Part shown: piece by piece, positions 1 through 7,939 of the stretch
How the letters are laid out: each line of letters opens with the position of its first letter
Position numbering within the stretch: position 1 is the first letter of the stretch
Assembly (NCBI GenBank): GCA_030537615.1
Contig: JAUNVP010000010.1
Span: forward strand, 41,993 to 105,992
DNA from: Actinomycetaceae bacterium
GTDB lineage: Bacteria > Actinomycetota > Actinomycetes > Actinomycetales > Actinomycetaceae
Reading direction: 5' to 3'
DNA length: 64,000 nt
Program-made: the position numbers and the translations under genes
Notes under the pieces: model-generated
The model's database searches: none
Told to the model about the DNA's origin: nothing
What the model saw: the letters and a program-made list of their open reading frames with translations, nothing else

Positions 1-601
1 CCAGCCCGGGAACGATGTAGGCGTGCTCATTCAAACACTCGTCGACTGAAGCAGTCACGATGGTGACGTCAGCTCGATCGCCAACAGCTTTCTCGACCTC
101 GCGTAGGCCCTCTGGCGCAGCGAGCAAGCATAAGCACGTCACGTCACGCGCATTGCGTTCAAGCAGATAGTTAATAGCCGCGACCATCGTGTGGCCGGTG
201 GCGAGCATGGGATCGAGAATGAAACACTGGCGTCCGGATAGGTCAGTAGGTAGCCGGTTGGCGTACGTTTCAATGGCGAGAGTTTCCTCATCGCGTTTCA
301 TTCCGAGGAATCCGACCTCTGCCGTCGGGAGTAGACGCGTCATGCCCTCAAGCATTCCGAGGCCTGCGCGCAAAATCGGAATGACGATGGGACGCGGCTC
401 AGTGAGTTTCTTTCCAGTAGTCGGAGCTACGGGAGTAGTGATGTCGATGTCTTCAACGATGACGTCACGCGTTGCTTCGTAAGCGAGGAGCGTGACGAGC
501 TCATCGGCAAGCAGGCGGAAAGTCGCGGAGGGCGTGCTTTTGTCACGTAGAACGGTCAGTTTATGGGCAATGAGTGGGTGATCAACTACAAGTAAGCGCA
601 T
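1..601 (-). CDS. upp: uracil phosphoribosyltransferase (3' end cut by window)
   Basis: Salvages uracil to UMP using PRPP in the cytoplasm. About 200 codons are visible from ATG (601) leftwards; the family is about 209 residues, so only the last few residues are missing. Seen: N-terminal [20 protein letters not shown], the central PILRAGLGM stretch, and the PRPP loop as [11 protein letters not shown] (family form DPMLATGGS), then EGLREVEKA and HAYIVPGL near the uracil-binding end. It is divergent from tadA, with about 74 bp between the two starts, a common arrangement in Actinobacteria. Confidence 0.95.
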   Translation of the reverse strand, partial: MRLLVVDHPLIAHKLTVLRDKSTPSATFRLLADELVTLLAYEATRDVIVEDIDITTPVAPTTGKKLTEPRPIVIPILRAGLGMLEGMTRLLPTAEVGFLGMKRDEETLAIETYANRLPTDLSGRQCFILDPMLATGHTMVAAINYLLERNARDVTCLCLLAAPEGLREVEKAVGDRADVTIVTASVDECLNEHAYIVPGL

Positions 602-675
602 ATTTCTACCGTACCGTCACATTCGCTCGTGGGGTGTGCTTCACACAGGGTTTCTTAGGATCTGTGCGTTAGGCT

Positions 676-1248
676 ATGACCGTGAACTCTCAGCGCGCAT
701 TTCCACGTCGTTCAGAGCTCCGCGCAAAAAAGGCGTTGAGCTCGCAGTCTTCTGGTGCAGTTGTGCGGGAACTCACGCCCTCTGAAATGAATGAGGCCAT
801 CAAAGTTGCGATGGGGAGAGCCTTGTATCTCGCGGATCGTGCTCGTGCCAATGGTGATGTTCCAGTCGGAGCAGTCGTACTTGACGAGACTGGAGACATC
901 ATTGGTGAGGGTTGGAACACACGTGAGATCGATCGCGATCCGGCTGGTCACGCGGAAATGATGGCGTTACGCAGTGCTGCAAAGAAAGTTGGCTCTTGGC
1001 GTCTCGATAAGGCAACGATGGTCGTCACGCTTGAACCGTGCACGATGTGCGCCGGAGCGATAGTGCTTTCTCGACTACGTCGGCTCGTTTTTGGTGCGTG
1101 GGATGAGAAAGCGGGTGCGTGCGGATCTGTGCGCGACGTAGTGCGGGATTCTCGGCTCAACCATCAGGTTGAGGTGGTGAGTGGTGTTCTCGCTGATGAG
1201 TGCGCGATTCAACTCCGCGGGTTTTTCTCGACACGGCGAAACATGTAA
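676..1248 (+). CDS. tadA: tRNA-specific adenosine deaminase
   Basis: Deaminates the wobble adenosine of tRNA-Arg(ACG) to inosine. Seen: zinc/catalytic motif HAEMMALR near residue 92 and PCTMCAGA near residue 122, the paired HAE and PCxxC signatures of the cytidine deaminase fold, plus the GDVPVGAVV entry strand. The 190-residue reading has an N-terminal extension of about 37 residues beyond the usual family start; ATG at 787 (MNEAIKVAM) would give a family-typical 153 residues. Neither ATG has a good Shine-Dalgarno sequence, so the start is uncertain. Followed by tRNA-Ser 77 bp downstream. Confidence 0.93.
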   Translation: MTVNSQRAFPRRSELRAKKALSSQSSGAVVRELTPSEMNEAIKVAMGRALYLADRARANGDVPVGAVVLDETGDIIGEGWNTREIDRDPAGHAEMMALRSAAKKVGSWRLDKATMVVTLEPCTMCAGAIVLSRLRRLVFGAWDEKAGACGSVRDVVRDSRLNHQVEVVSGVLADECAIQLRGFFSTRRNM

Positions 1249-1324
1249 ACTGGGACGGCGAACATCAAGTTCGCTGGATCGTTACGCAAATTTTCATTCT
1301 TGAAGATTCGTGTAGCGCCACTTT

Positions 1325-1410
1325 GGTAGCGTGTCCGAGCGGCCGAAGGTGCAGCACTCGAAATGCTGTGTGGTTCATAGCCACCGTGGGTTCAAATCCC
1401 ACCGCTACCG
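1325..1410 (+). tRNA. tRNA-Ser(CGA)
   Basis: A complete class II tRNA. Acceptor GGTAGCG pairs with CGCTACC (1403-1409), discriminator G at 1410. Anticodon stem CAGCA/TGCTG encloses CTCGAAA, giving anticodon CGA. The long variable arm and the T arm GTGGG-TTCAAAT-CCCAC are present. CCA is not encoded. Its last 20 nt (1391-1410) are the left attachment core of the element that follows; the 20 nt are repeated exactly at 7451-7470. Confidence 0.96.
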
Positions 1411-1443
1411 CTCTTGGAATCCCCGGAATCTCAACGAAAAGTC
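1391..1443. repeat. attL repeat (tRNA-Ser 3' end plus terminator)
   Basis: Positions 1391-1410 match 7451-7470 exactly (20 bp). After six unmatched bases, 1417-1443 match 7477-7503 exactly (27 bp). The duplicated segment therefore runs past the tRNA into its downstream hairpin. The crossover probably lies in the 20-bp core (inference). Confidence 0.88.
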
Positions 1444-1457
1444 GATGTCCGGGGATT
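1418..1457 (+). terminator. hairpin after tRNA-Ser
   Basis: Perfect 10-bp inverted repeat AATCCCCGGA (1418-1427) / TCCGGGGATT (1448-1457) with a 20-nt loop. It sits 8 nt after the tRNA and likely ends its transcript. The same hairpin is duplicated at 7478-7517. Confidence 0.7.
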
Positions 1458-1738
1458 TGCATATGTAGCGGGAGGGGGGAACAAGGGGGGAACAAAACAA
1501 ACCCATTCACCACCGTTACGCAAACGTCCACCACGAACACCCGATCGAAGCGTGGTTGGGTGCGTGTAAACTCTTTCTTTAGATTGGGTAAGCGGATACC
1601 GCAAAAACACCCTCTTAGGGTAAGCATCCGATCGTGACTATCAGCGAGGTTTTCAGCATCCCGGCTCTTTCGCACTCTTTGTTAGCCGCTTGGTGCTTGT
1701 TAAAAGACGATGGGGTTTTGGGTTGATTGACTCGAGTA

Positions 1739-1862
1739 ACAAGAAACCGGGCGGTATCGAAAGTAGACTTAGTACCTTCGAGCCCGCCCGGCTCCACACA
1801 TTATTGTGCCACTAGTGGTCAACAAAACGCTTTGCGTGGAAAAACGCCGAACCCGTACACAA
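1739..1862. repeat. sub-terminal imperfect repeat, copy 1
   Basis: About 120 bp aligned with 7646-7763. Shared blocks include AAGAAACCG, GGTATCGAAAG, AGTACCTTC, GCCCGGCT, CACACA, ATTGTG, CACTAGTGG and CGAACCCGTA. This copy keeps an 8-bp stem CCGGGCGG / CCGCCCGG; the right copy has lost it. Copy 1 is inside the element, copy 2 outside its right end. Confidence 0.75.
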
Positions 1863-2237
1863 CCGTTCCAACAGCCCACTATGAACATTCAAACGTACCG
1901 GGGAGGGGGTGTCCCCCCTCCTAAACCCCGCGAGGGTGCCTGGTCTACTGCTGTCTTTGTAGGCAACTAGCGCGCGTCAGTGTGTGGAAAATGCTGTGTG
2001 TATAAAAGCCCTTACCGCCGGTGGCGCGCCGTGAGAGGGGGAGAGGGGATACCCCCTCCTGGCTCGTCTGCTCGCGGCCGCGAGCCCACTACTTGTTGCT
2101 GTGTGTGGTTGGCTAGTAAGCGTTTCATACTGTTGTTTCACTGTGTGACGCGCGCTCGCGACCATTGCGCCGTTGGTTAAGGATTGGTGTTGAACGCGCG
2201 TCACACGCTGTTCTAATAGCCTGTTCTGCTACTTGTT

Positions 2238-3584
2238 TTACTCATTCACTTCACCTTGTCCTTGTGTGTCTTGAAGATGATGTGAATGGGGTTTGCGGTT
2301 GGACTTTTCCCCGTTATCTCGGGGTTTCTCCGTTCGCTTCATGTTCGCTTCATTACGGCTTAGTTGATGTGAACGTGAAGTGAACGTGATTTCCCCGGAA
2401 TCTAGCGGCAAAGTCGGTGTCCCACTCCCGTTCACATCACTTTCTTTGCGCGCGAGATTAGGTGAAGTGAATGGCAGTTCCCACATGGTGCCACCACCGA
2501 ACTTATCTAAGCGGTGTTTCACTATCCCTAGTTCCTTTGAAGCTCGGTACAAAGCATTGTTGTCTACTCCGATTTCCGCGCTCGCGGCTTTGTCGATCTC
2601 GGTTTTCTGTTTCGCTCCGTCTGCTAGAAACCCTTCTAACCATTCCTTAGCTTTTTCCACCTTGGTTGGTTGGTTCTCGGTTTTTGGGGGCCGGTTGTAT
2701 AGTTCCTCCACGCTCACGGGGGAAACACCACCTAGTTGCACTTTTGAGCCCGCAAGCGGTAGGCCATCCTTATCGGTTTTTTGTGTGCCGTCTGGATTCT
2801 TAATCGGCACTCCATGCAAGGTGAACTCGTAGGCAGTTCGGTCTAGTTCACCTGCGTTGAGCTTTTCGAGCCCATACACGCTGCAACCACGCTGTTCGTC
2901 TGCTTCAACCATGAGAACCGCTCGCGCGGCATCATGCCATTGGGTGGAACCCAATAGCTTGTCGCGTGCTCTTCCGGGGCCTTTAGACACATGCACGATA
3001 CCTATAACAGAGCATCTCTTATTTTCTGCGAACTCTCCTAATCGCCTTAGCATCCGTTGGACATCTTGCGCCTTATCGTTATCTCCTTCCAGTGTGAGAG
3101 AGATTGGGTCAATAACCAACAGTGCCGCTTCGTGGTCTTCGACCACTTCTATAAGTGTTGCAATATCGGATGGGAGTCTAATACTTGCAAGGTACTCGTC
3201 TTCGGGATCCTCTCCTTCAACATACTTACCGTTAAGTAGCAAACAACGGTCTAGGTCTGCTCCGTTGGCTGTAAGCCGTGGTGTAATGACCCGTGCTTTA
3301 TCGTCTTCCGTGGAGTAGATAACAACGTTTCTAGGTTGCCCGTATAGATTGCCCTCTAGTGTTCCTTGCGATACTTTGGCTGCCAAAAAAGTTGCTAATG
3401 TGCTCTTTCCGCTGCCACCTTTCCCGCCCATGATGGTTACAAGGTCTAAAGGGATTTTGCCTTCCCAAAGGAACTTGACACTCTCCATTTCCACCTCGGA
3501 CGCGCGCGTAACGCTATACGAACGCAACTCCCATTTGCGACCGTCTTTTGGCTCGGTGTAGTCACTCCAGATCGGGAACCACAT
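2238..3584 (-). CDS. RecA-like AAA ATPase (replicative helicase-type)
   Basis: 448 residues. Walker A GGKGGSGKST lies near residue 53 and a Walker B-type strand LLVIDP near residue 157, followed by GIVHVSKG and STQWHDAARAVLMVE, as in RepA/AAA_25-type plasmid and phage helicases. The C-terminal third (from about residue 300) is a charged region with a possible winged-helix segment (EKAKEWLEGFLADG... ALYRASKELGI) and a low-complexity tail. Its start overlaps the stop of the prim-pol gene by one base (TAATG), so the two are translationally coupled. Inferred to unwind or load for element replication. The exact partner and origin are unknown. Confidence 0.85.
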   Translation of the reverse strand: MWFPIWSDYTEPKDGRKWELRSYSVTRASEVEMESVKFLWEGKIPLDLVTIMGGKGGSGKSTLATFLAAKVSQGTLEGNLYGQPRNVVIYSTEDDKARVITPRLTANGADLDRCLLLNGKYVEGEDPEDEYLASIRLPSDIATLIEVVEDHEAALLVIDPISLTLEGDNDKAQDVQRMLRRLGEFAENKRCSVIGIVHVSKGPGRARDKLLGSTQWHDAARAVLMVEADEQRGCSVYGLEKLNAGELDRTAYEFTLHGVPIKNPDGTQKTDKDGLPLAGSKVQLGGVSPVSVEELYNRPPKTENQPTKVEKAKEWLEGFLADGAKQKTEIDKAASAEIGVDNNALYRASKELGIVKHRLDKFGGGTMWELPFTSPNLARKESDVNGSGTPTLPLDSGEITFTSRSHQLSRNEANMKRTEKPRDNGEKSNRKPHSHHLQDTQGQGEVNE

Positions 3585-4519
3585 TAGCGATCACCTCCCC
3601 GCTTAGCAGAGTTGATGGTAGCTGCGACTTCGTTTGGCGTAAGCCCCGCGAAAATAGCGTTGGCCGCGAGCGCGTCTAAGCTCTCGTCCAAATGCTTAGC
3701 CAACAGCGGGTCTTGCCTGGCTTCAACACACATGCGGTGTGCCTTGCGGTTCAGGTAGTCGTTACGTGAACCTTCGGGAACGGTGAGCATGTTGTTAATC
3801 CACGTGTGCCAGCCTTTAAGTTTCCCGCTCGCGGATACGGCTTTATTGTGGGATGGGGGTCGTGAATAATGACCCCCTTTGGGTGGTGTGTTTATCGTCG
3901 GGGGTTTGCGTGTTAGTTGGTATAGGGCTCGTGGCAGTAGTTCAGCGATAGGTTGCTCGTTTTCGAAAACATATGGTTTTCCAGTGTCAGGGTGAAGGGA
4001 GGGAGGGGCTATGAGGTAGCTTCGGCCCATGCCTTTAATGTCCACGCCTGGAACCAAGTTTGAGCGTGCTTTAACTAGTTGTAGGCGTTTGGCGGGGGCT
4101 TTGTAATACAAGTGGCATCCACCGTCACCACGGCCGGAAAGGACTGTGAGAGTCGGGGGTAGCTTGCCTAGCTTATTCTCTAAGGCTTCGATACTTCCAC
4201 CGCTACGGGGGTCGATGTCGAAAACAATCACGTGAGGTGGTGGCACTATGCCTATTAGCGCGTTGGGCCACTGCTGCCACCACGCTTCTATTACTTTTTG
4301 GTCGCGTGTAGCGTCTTTGAATCCGTGTGGCGTGTAAGGGGCTTTAGCGCGTGCGCCTGTTTCTTGACAAGGGAAAACGCTAATGCCAGTGGCGGCGTGG
4401 GTAGCGGCCGCGGCTCCCATGGTGTACCCGTGGACGGTAGAATAGTTGGGTAGGGATTGGTTCCGATTCTGAGCGGCTGTCTGAGGGGTTTGGGCGGCCG
4501 CTTCTTTTTGTGTTCTCAT
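3584..4519 (-). CDS. bifunctional DNA primase/polymerase
   Basis: 311 residues. Prim-pol fold (archaeo-eukaryotic primase superfamily, PF09250 type) over about residues 30-200. Seen: GISVFPCQ, KAPYTPHGFKDAT, and the acidic metal motif FDIDPRSGG, followed by LSGRGDGGCHLYY containing the conserved His. C-terminal region DYLNRKAHRMCVEA fits a short helical primase-C-like module. It primes and possibly copies element DNA. It lies 3 nt after the HTH gene and is coupled to the ATPase gene, forming a replication operon. In the actinomycete integrative element literature this is the RepPP-type initiator. Confidence 0.88.
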   Translation of the reverse strand: MRTQKEAAAQTPQTAAQNRNQSLPNYSTVHGYTMGAAAATHAATGISVFPCQETGARAKAPYTPHGFKDATRDQKVIEAWWQQWPNALIGIVPPPHVIVFDIDPRSGGSIEALENKLGKLPPTLTVLSGRGDGGCHLYYKAPAKRLQLVKARSNLVPGVDIKGMGRSYLIAPPSLHPDTGKPYVFENEQPIAELLPRALYQLTRKPPTINTPPKGGHYSRPPSHNKAVSASGKLKGWHTWINNMLTVPEGSRNDYLNRKAHRMCVEARQDPLLAKHLDESLDALAANAIFAGLTPNEVAATINSAKRGGDR

Positions 4520-4522
4520 GCG

Positions 4523-4735
4523 TTACCGCTCCTCGATTACTGGAGTACGGAACGTGTTGAGGTCTTTGGCATCTATGCGGATAACGCGCGTGCCGTAACG
4601 GTAGGCGGGTAGTTCACCGCGATATATCCACCTGCGAACACTGTCGGGGGATACGCCTAAGATTTGCGCGGTTTCTTGGATACTGTACGCGGCGCGATCT
4701 TTGACCGTGTGCGTGACTGTTTGGCTGCTCAACAC
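4523..4735 (-). CDS. excisionase-like helix-turn-helix protein
   Basis: 70 residues. MerR/excisionase-type winged HTH: YSIQETAQILGVSPDSVRRW followed by the wing RGELPAYRYGTRVIRI. Small basic proteins of this type bend att DNA to favour excision, or act as repressors. It is first in the operon with prim-pol and ATPase, directly downstream of the inverted-repeat block at 4756-4805, which is its likely binding site (inference). Confidence 0.85.
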   Translation of the reverse strand: MLSSQTVTHTVKDRAAYSIQETAQILGVSPDSVRRWIYRGELPAYRYGTRVIRIDAKDLNTFRTPVIEER

Positions 4736-4755
4736 TAAACCCTTTCGGTTCTAGT

Positions 4756-4805
4756 GCTGGCTACATGAAAAAGGGTAGCCAGCATGAATCGTTTGCTGAC
4801 TACCC
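4756..4805. promoter_or_regulatory. overlapping inverted repeats upstream of rep operon
   Basis: Three related arms: GCTGGCTAC (4756-4764), GGGTAGCCAGCA (4773-4784) and TGCTGACTACCC (4794-4805). The middle arm can pair with either neighbour: 9 bp perfect to the left, 11 of 12 to the right. It lies just upstream of the xis-like start on the minus strand. Candidate operator for Xis or a repressor, or an attenuator switch. Confidence 0.55.
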
Positions 4806-4994
4806 GCGGCATCTGATTGTGCCGTTAGAGATAGGGGGCGCGTTAGCCAAGCAACCATAAAGGACTGGCTGCTTTTACTTCCCCGTCTTGGGGTTGTAAC
4901 CGTAGTACACCGACAATGAAGGCCGGGACATTTACGTACACTAGCACACTCGTACCCATGAAAGCGCATGCATTTGTTGCGCTCGCGGTCTTAA

Positions 4995-5534
4995 CTATTC
5001 CCTGATTTGGTGCTGCGCCCGCAACAGCTCCATCACGCTAACTCTCTTTTGGTTAGCTAATGCCCGGTTTCTTAACACCTTTAGAACGTCTTGATTGTCT
5101 AGTTCTAACCTGTATTTTGTGTGGCAAACGGGGCAAGTTGGTTCCCAATCGGTAACGATGAGCTTGTTATCTAAGTCGCTTAAACTGGCCTGGCTAAGTG
5201 CGTGTGCTTTTACATGCCTGGATTTGTAGCGGCTGCGATCCTCTACAGTGTTCATGGCTTCATTCGGTTGCCAGCCGGGCAATAAGTAGTTGTGTTCGCT
5301 CTCGAGGAACTGTAAGTAATCCTCGTAAACCACATTCTGGTTTTTCTTCTTGCGAGAGCGTTCAAAATCGGCAAACTTGACGGGGGCTTCATGATCGTTG
5401 TGAAACTCATATATGAGAGTGCCTAAGTTCTGTTTCCTCGTTCCGCTAGAGCGCGCGTGTTCGGGTGTGTCGCGTCCACACCAAACCTTGATGTAGTACT
5501 CGAGGGGGATTGGCTGCCATTCTTGCTTTTTCAT
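4995..5534 (-). CDS. element protein of unknown function
   Basis: 179 residues, not recognised. Rich in Lys, Arg and Asn, no signal peptide or membrane segment. A single CPVC knuckle (PTCPVCHTKYRLEL) near residue 132 could be half of a zinc site, but no second Cys pair is visible. Start ATG is supported by its placement 21 nt after the upstream gene. It sits between the integrase side and the replication side of the element, separated from the HTH gene by a 259-bp gap holding the inverted-repeat block. Cargo, regulator or replication accessory are all possible. Confidence 0.65.
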   Translation of the reverse strand: MKKQEWQPIPLEYYIKVWCGRDTPEHARSSGTRKQNLGTLIYEFHNDHEAPVKFADFERSRKKKNQNVVYEDYLQFLESEHNYLLPGWQPNEAMNTVEDRSRYKSRHVKAHALSQASLSDLDNKLIVTDWEPTCPVCHTKYRLELDNQDVLKVLRNRALANQKRVSVMELLRAQHQIRE

Positions 5535-5555
5535 GGTTATTTGGCTCCGTTCTGC

Positions 5556-6053
5556 TCAACGCCTGTGGTCGTTGCTGATGGGAATGATGGGGGACTGGTT
5601 TGGGCTCCCACTTTCAACGCCTGGATAGTTTTTGAGTTCTATAGGCTTGTTAATGATGTCTTCGGCCGTAAGTTCTCCCCATTGTTCGGAATCTATTTGT
5701 GAACCGATTTCGCATCTGTACGCGATACTGCGTTTCCACTCGTATTGATCCCACACGCGTAACTTAGGCGCTAGAAAGGCTCCTTCGCACGCGTCTGCCA
5801 CATCTTTAGACGTAGATCCTGTACGCATGAAGACGTGCATCTGGTTATGGCGGTAATGCAAACCCGCGATTGTTCGGATAAGCCGCCCATCCCGCGCTTT
5901 CTCATACGACACGGCAAAATTACTTGTCATGTGAAGGACTATTCCTCGCTGGATAGCGGACGTAATACTTTCCGGTGTGCCTTCACCTGGTTTAACTAGC
6001 ACCGTCCACCTTGTCCCGTTGTCTGTTCTCAAGTTGTACCGCGCCATAATCAT
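5556..6053 (-). CDS. element protein of unknown function
   Basis: 165 residues, not recognised. Opening IMARYNLRTDNGTRWTVLVK and central GLHYRHNQMHVFMRTGST suggest a small soluble alpha/beta protein. No catalytic motif recognised and no membrane segment. Overlaps the integrase stop by 4 nt (ATGA), so it is likely co-translated with it and may modulate integration or excision. MARY at 6047 is an alternative start two codons in. Confidence 0.65.
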   Translation of the reverse strand: MIMARYNLRTDNGTRWTVLVKPGEGTPESITSAIQRGIVLHMTSNFAVSYEKARDGRLIRTIAGLHYRHNQMHVFMRTGSTSKDVADACEGAFLAPKLRVWDQYEWKRSIAYRCEIGSQIDSEQWGELTAEDIINKPIELKNYPGVESGSPNQSPIIPISNDHRR

Positions 6054-7264
6054 TCGGCCTTTCGATCTAGTTTGATTACGTTGCTGTCCGCGTCGTTTGA
6101 GAGCACTTGACGGGCAACACTGTTGATAATGCGGCGCTGTGTCTCCTCGTCGCTGTGCGTGTACCTGAGCGCCATTCCCGGCGTTGATTGACCAAGAATC
6201 ATCTGCACGTCCTTGGGCGAGATCCCCTCAACTCGTCCAGCAATGCTCGCGGCCGTGTGCCTAAAGTCATGCGGGCTTGCGTGAGGGATACCAAGACGTT
6301 CGCACGCGCGGCGAATGTTGATCTGAATGGTTCGCTCTCCCATGTGTTCACGGGGGTTCTGCGTCGAGGGGAACACAAGCGCGTCTTTACCCGCGAGCGG
6401 CCTGGCTTCAACGTGTGCTCTCAAAAGCTCTACCATTTCGTCCGATAGGGGGACGGTGCGAATGCCCGCGTCGGTCTTCGGCGTGCCAACAACCTTGCTC
6501 TTGCCGTCACCACTAACCGCGCGGGTAACGCTTATGGTGTGGTCGGTTAGGTTGATGTCCTTGCGGCGCAGCTCGCGGGCTTCACCAAGACGCAACCCAA
6601 CAATCCCCATGAGTAGCACTAGGGTTCGCATGTGTGAGGGAACCTCGTCCGCGAGCGCGGTTAGCTCGTGAATCGGTAGTGCTCGCGGCGCGTGACGTTG
6701 CGAACGGCTTGCGGCCTTAGACGCGCCTTTCTTGAGTAGGTTGCGGGTGCACGGGTTGGCCGCAATAATGCCGTCTTCAACCGCGGTGTTCATGATTGCC
6801 TTGAACAGCTCGTAGGCGCGCTCGCGGGCTCCACGCTTGCCGGGGGATAGTTCCTCAGCTACCCATTGACGCACGTCCACCGTCTCGATCTGTTTGATTG
6901 GGTGGTTGCCCCATTTTGGCTGTAGGTGGTTGCGGTAGTTCGCGCGGTAAGCCCGCATGGTGGTTGGAGAAAGCTCATACTCTTTGAGTGCCAACCACTG
7001 TTCGGCGTACTCTCCGAATGGCCGCTGGTCTGCTAGGCGCTTACGTTCGGCTTCCTCGGCTTCGGCGGCTTTTTGTTCCGGGCTTTTCCACGTGCCGTCA
7101 AGCAGTGCCGATTCTTGTTTGGTTAGCCATTGTCTTGCTTCGGTGACATTGCGGAATGTGTAAGGGGCTCTAATGCGTTTTCTTCCAGAATCAGGCAGTT
7201 CAAAGTAGGCGCGATACCGTCCAGATGGTAGTTTTTCCACGGTTCCAAAACGTCTAACGGCCAT
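6050..7264 (-). CDS. tyrosine site-specific integrase
   Basis: 404 residues. Order: N-terminal AP2-like DNA-binding region (about 1-55), SAM-like core-binding domain (about 80-175, TTMRAYRANYRNHL), catalytic domain (about 195-390). Catalytic residues seen: Arg in GLRLGEARELR, His and Arg in SPHDFRHTA, and the nucleophile Tyr in ALRYTHSDEE. The usual His/Trp in the LGHS motif is Gln here (ILGQSTPG), a noteworthy substitution. Inferred to recombine attP with the tRNA-Ser 3' end, because the gene sits next to the right att repeat. Upstream DNA (7265-7450) has no gene. Confidence 0.93.
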   Translation of the reverse strand: MAVRRFGTVEKLPSGRYRAYFELPDSGRKRIRAPYTFRNVTEARQWLTKQESALLDGTWKSPEQKAAEAEEAERKRLADQRPFGEYAEQWLALKEYELSPTTMRAYRANYRNHLQPKWGNHPIKQIETVDVRQWVAEELSPGKRGARERAYELFKAIMNTAVEDGIIAANPCTRNLLKKGASKAASRSQRHAPRALPIHELTALADEVPSHMRTLVLLMGIVGLRLGEARELRRKDINLTDHTISVTRAVSGDGKSKVVGTPKTDAGIRTVPLSDEMVELLRAHVEARPLAGKDALVFPSTQNPREHMGERTIQINIRRACERLGIPHASPHDFRHTAASIAGRVEGISPKDVQMILGQSTPGMALRYTHSDEETQRRIINSVARQVLSNDADSNVIKLDRKAE

Positions 7265-7450
7265 TTTTGCTTGTCCTATCAGTGTTTTCTTGCTGGTTAG
7301 CGTGGGGGGAATGAGGGGGGAAACTAGCTAATTTAAGTATATCTATGCGTATCTATGCACACAAGGGAATTGTGACTATTCCTCGCCATATCAACGAAAA
7401 GTCCACTTTTGCCTGGAAGCTCAACACACACAAAAACACGTAACTGAATA

Positions 7451-7503
7451 TTCAAATCCCACCGCTACCGCGGCTAGAATCCCCGGAATCTCAACGAAAA
7501 GTC
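7451..7503. repeat. attR repeat
   Basis: Second copy of the tRNA-Ser 3' end (7451-7470) plus the terminator arm (7477-7503). Only the T arm and 3' acceptor strand are present, so this is not a tRNA gene. The matching hairpin AATCCCCGGA/TCCGGGGATT spans 7478-7517. Confidence 0.88.
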
Positions 7504-7645
7504 AGGTTCCGGGGATTTTCGCATCTAGGTTTCGGACAAAATTCGGACAATGATTTAGTAATACAGCGGTGCGCAACCTCGCCAAGCGGCACGAACGATT
7601 GTCATTCGGGGCCTGTGAGCACTCCAATTGTGTTTTCACCGGGAT

Positions 7646-7763
7646 AAGAAACCGAGTGGTATCGAAAGCTATAAGAGTACCTTCCAGCTCGCCCGGCTTC
7701 ACACACTATTGTGTCACTAGTGGCCGATAAGCGCTTCGCGCGCAAATCTCCGAACCCGTAGAA
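7646..7763. repeat. sub-terminal imperfect repeat, copy 2
   Basis: Partner of 1739-1862, in the same orientation and likewise downstream of an att repeat: 176 bp after attR, against 329 bp after attL for copy 1. More diverged; its stem is broken (CCGAGTGG against CGCCCGG). Suggests the right flank is the remnant of a related insertion. Confidence 0.7.
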
Positions 7764-7818
7764 ACAGAAACCCATAGCCACTCGACCCACCAAAGCCTTG
7801 AGGAGGGAACACCTTTCC

Positions 7819-7939
7819 GCATTGATTCTGACGGTTGCCGAGAAAATAGGTGTTGTGGAAGTCGGAATCGATGCGAATTCGTGGCGAAGCGTCAGAATTG
7901 GCGGTGGAGGCGGGGCGTCGGGAAGTGTCTGAATTGGCG
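7819..7939. repeat. dispersed three-box repeat (family A), compound copy
   Basis: Boxes: forward TTGATTCTGACGGTT near 7822, then reverse-type boxes GTCGGAATCGATGCG (7861), GAAGCGTCAGAATTGGCG (7886-7903) and GAAGTGTCTGAATTGGCG (7922-7939). It looks like two overlapping or partial units. It generates an open frame at 7850-8083 that is not considered a gene. Confidence 0.65.

Larger units (their letters stand above)
1411..2237. other. left end of element, no gene seen
   Basis: No supported coding region. It contains the tRNA terminator, a G-rich doublet GGGGGAACAAGGGGGGAAC near 1475, a sub-terminal repeat at 1739-1862 that recurs outside the element at 7646-7763, and two G-run/C-run hairpins near 1900-1922 and 2037-2070. 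Possible attP arm sites or replication origin, not resolvable by eye. Confidence 0.5.
1391..7470. mobile_element. integrative element in tRNA-Ser, prim-pol replication type
   Basis: Bounded by 20-bp exact copies of the tRNA-Ser 3' end, with starts 6,060 bp apart. Genes on the minus strand, in transcription order: integrase, two unknown proteins, excisionase-like HTH, primase-polymerase, RecA-like ATPase. Integrase plus excisionase plus a prim-pol replication module is the layout known from actinomycete integrative elements of the RepPP class. No FtsK/TraB-like translocase, relaxase, capsid or terminase gene is seen, so it is inferred to be non-self-transmissible: a satellite, a mobilisable element or a reduced one. 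About 0.8 kb at the left end (1411-2237) carries no gene. Confidence 0.85.

Noticed and set aside
7451..7470. Second tRNA-Ser gene
   Set aside because: Only the T arm and 3' acceptor strand are present; it is the attR core.
1391..7470. Prophage
   Set aside because: No capsid, portal, terminase, tail or lysis genes; size only 6 kb.
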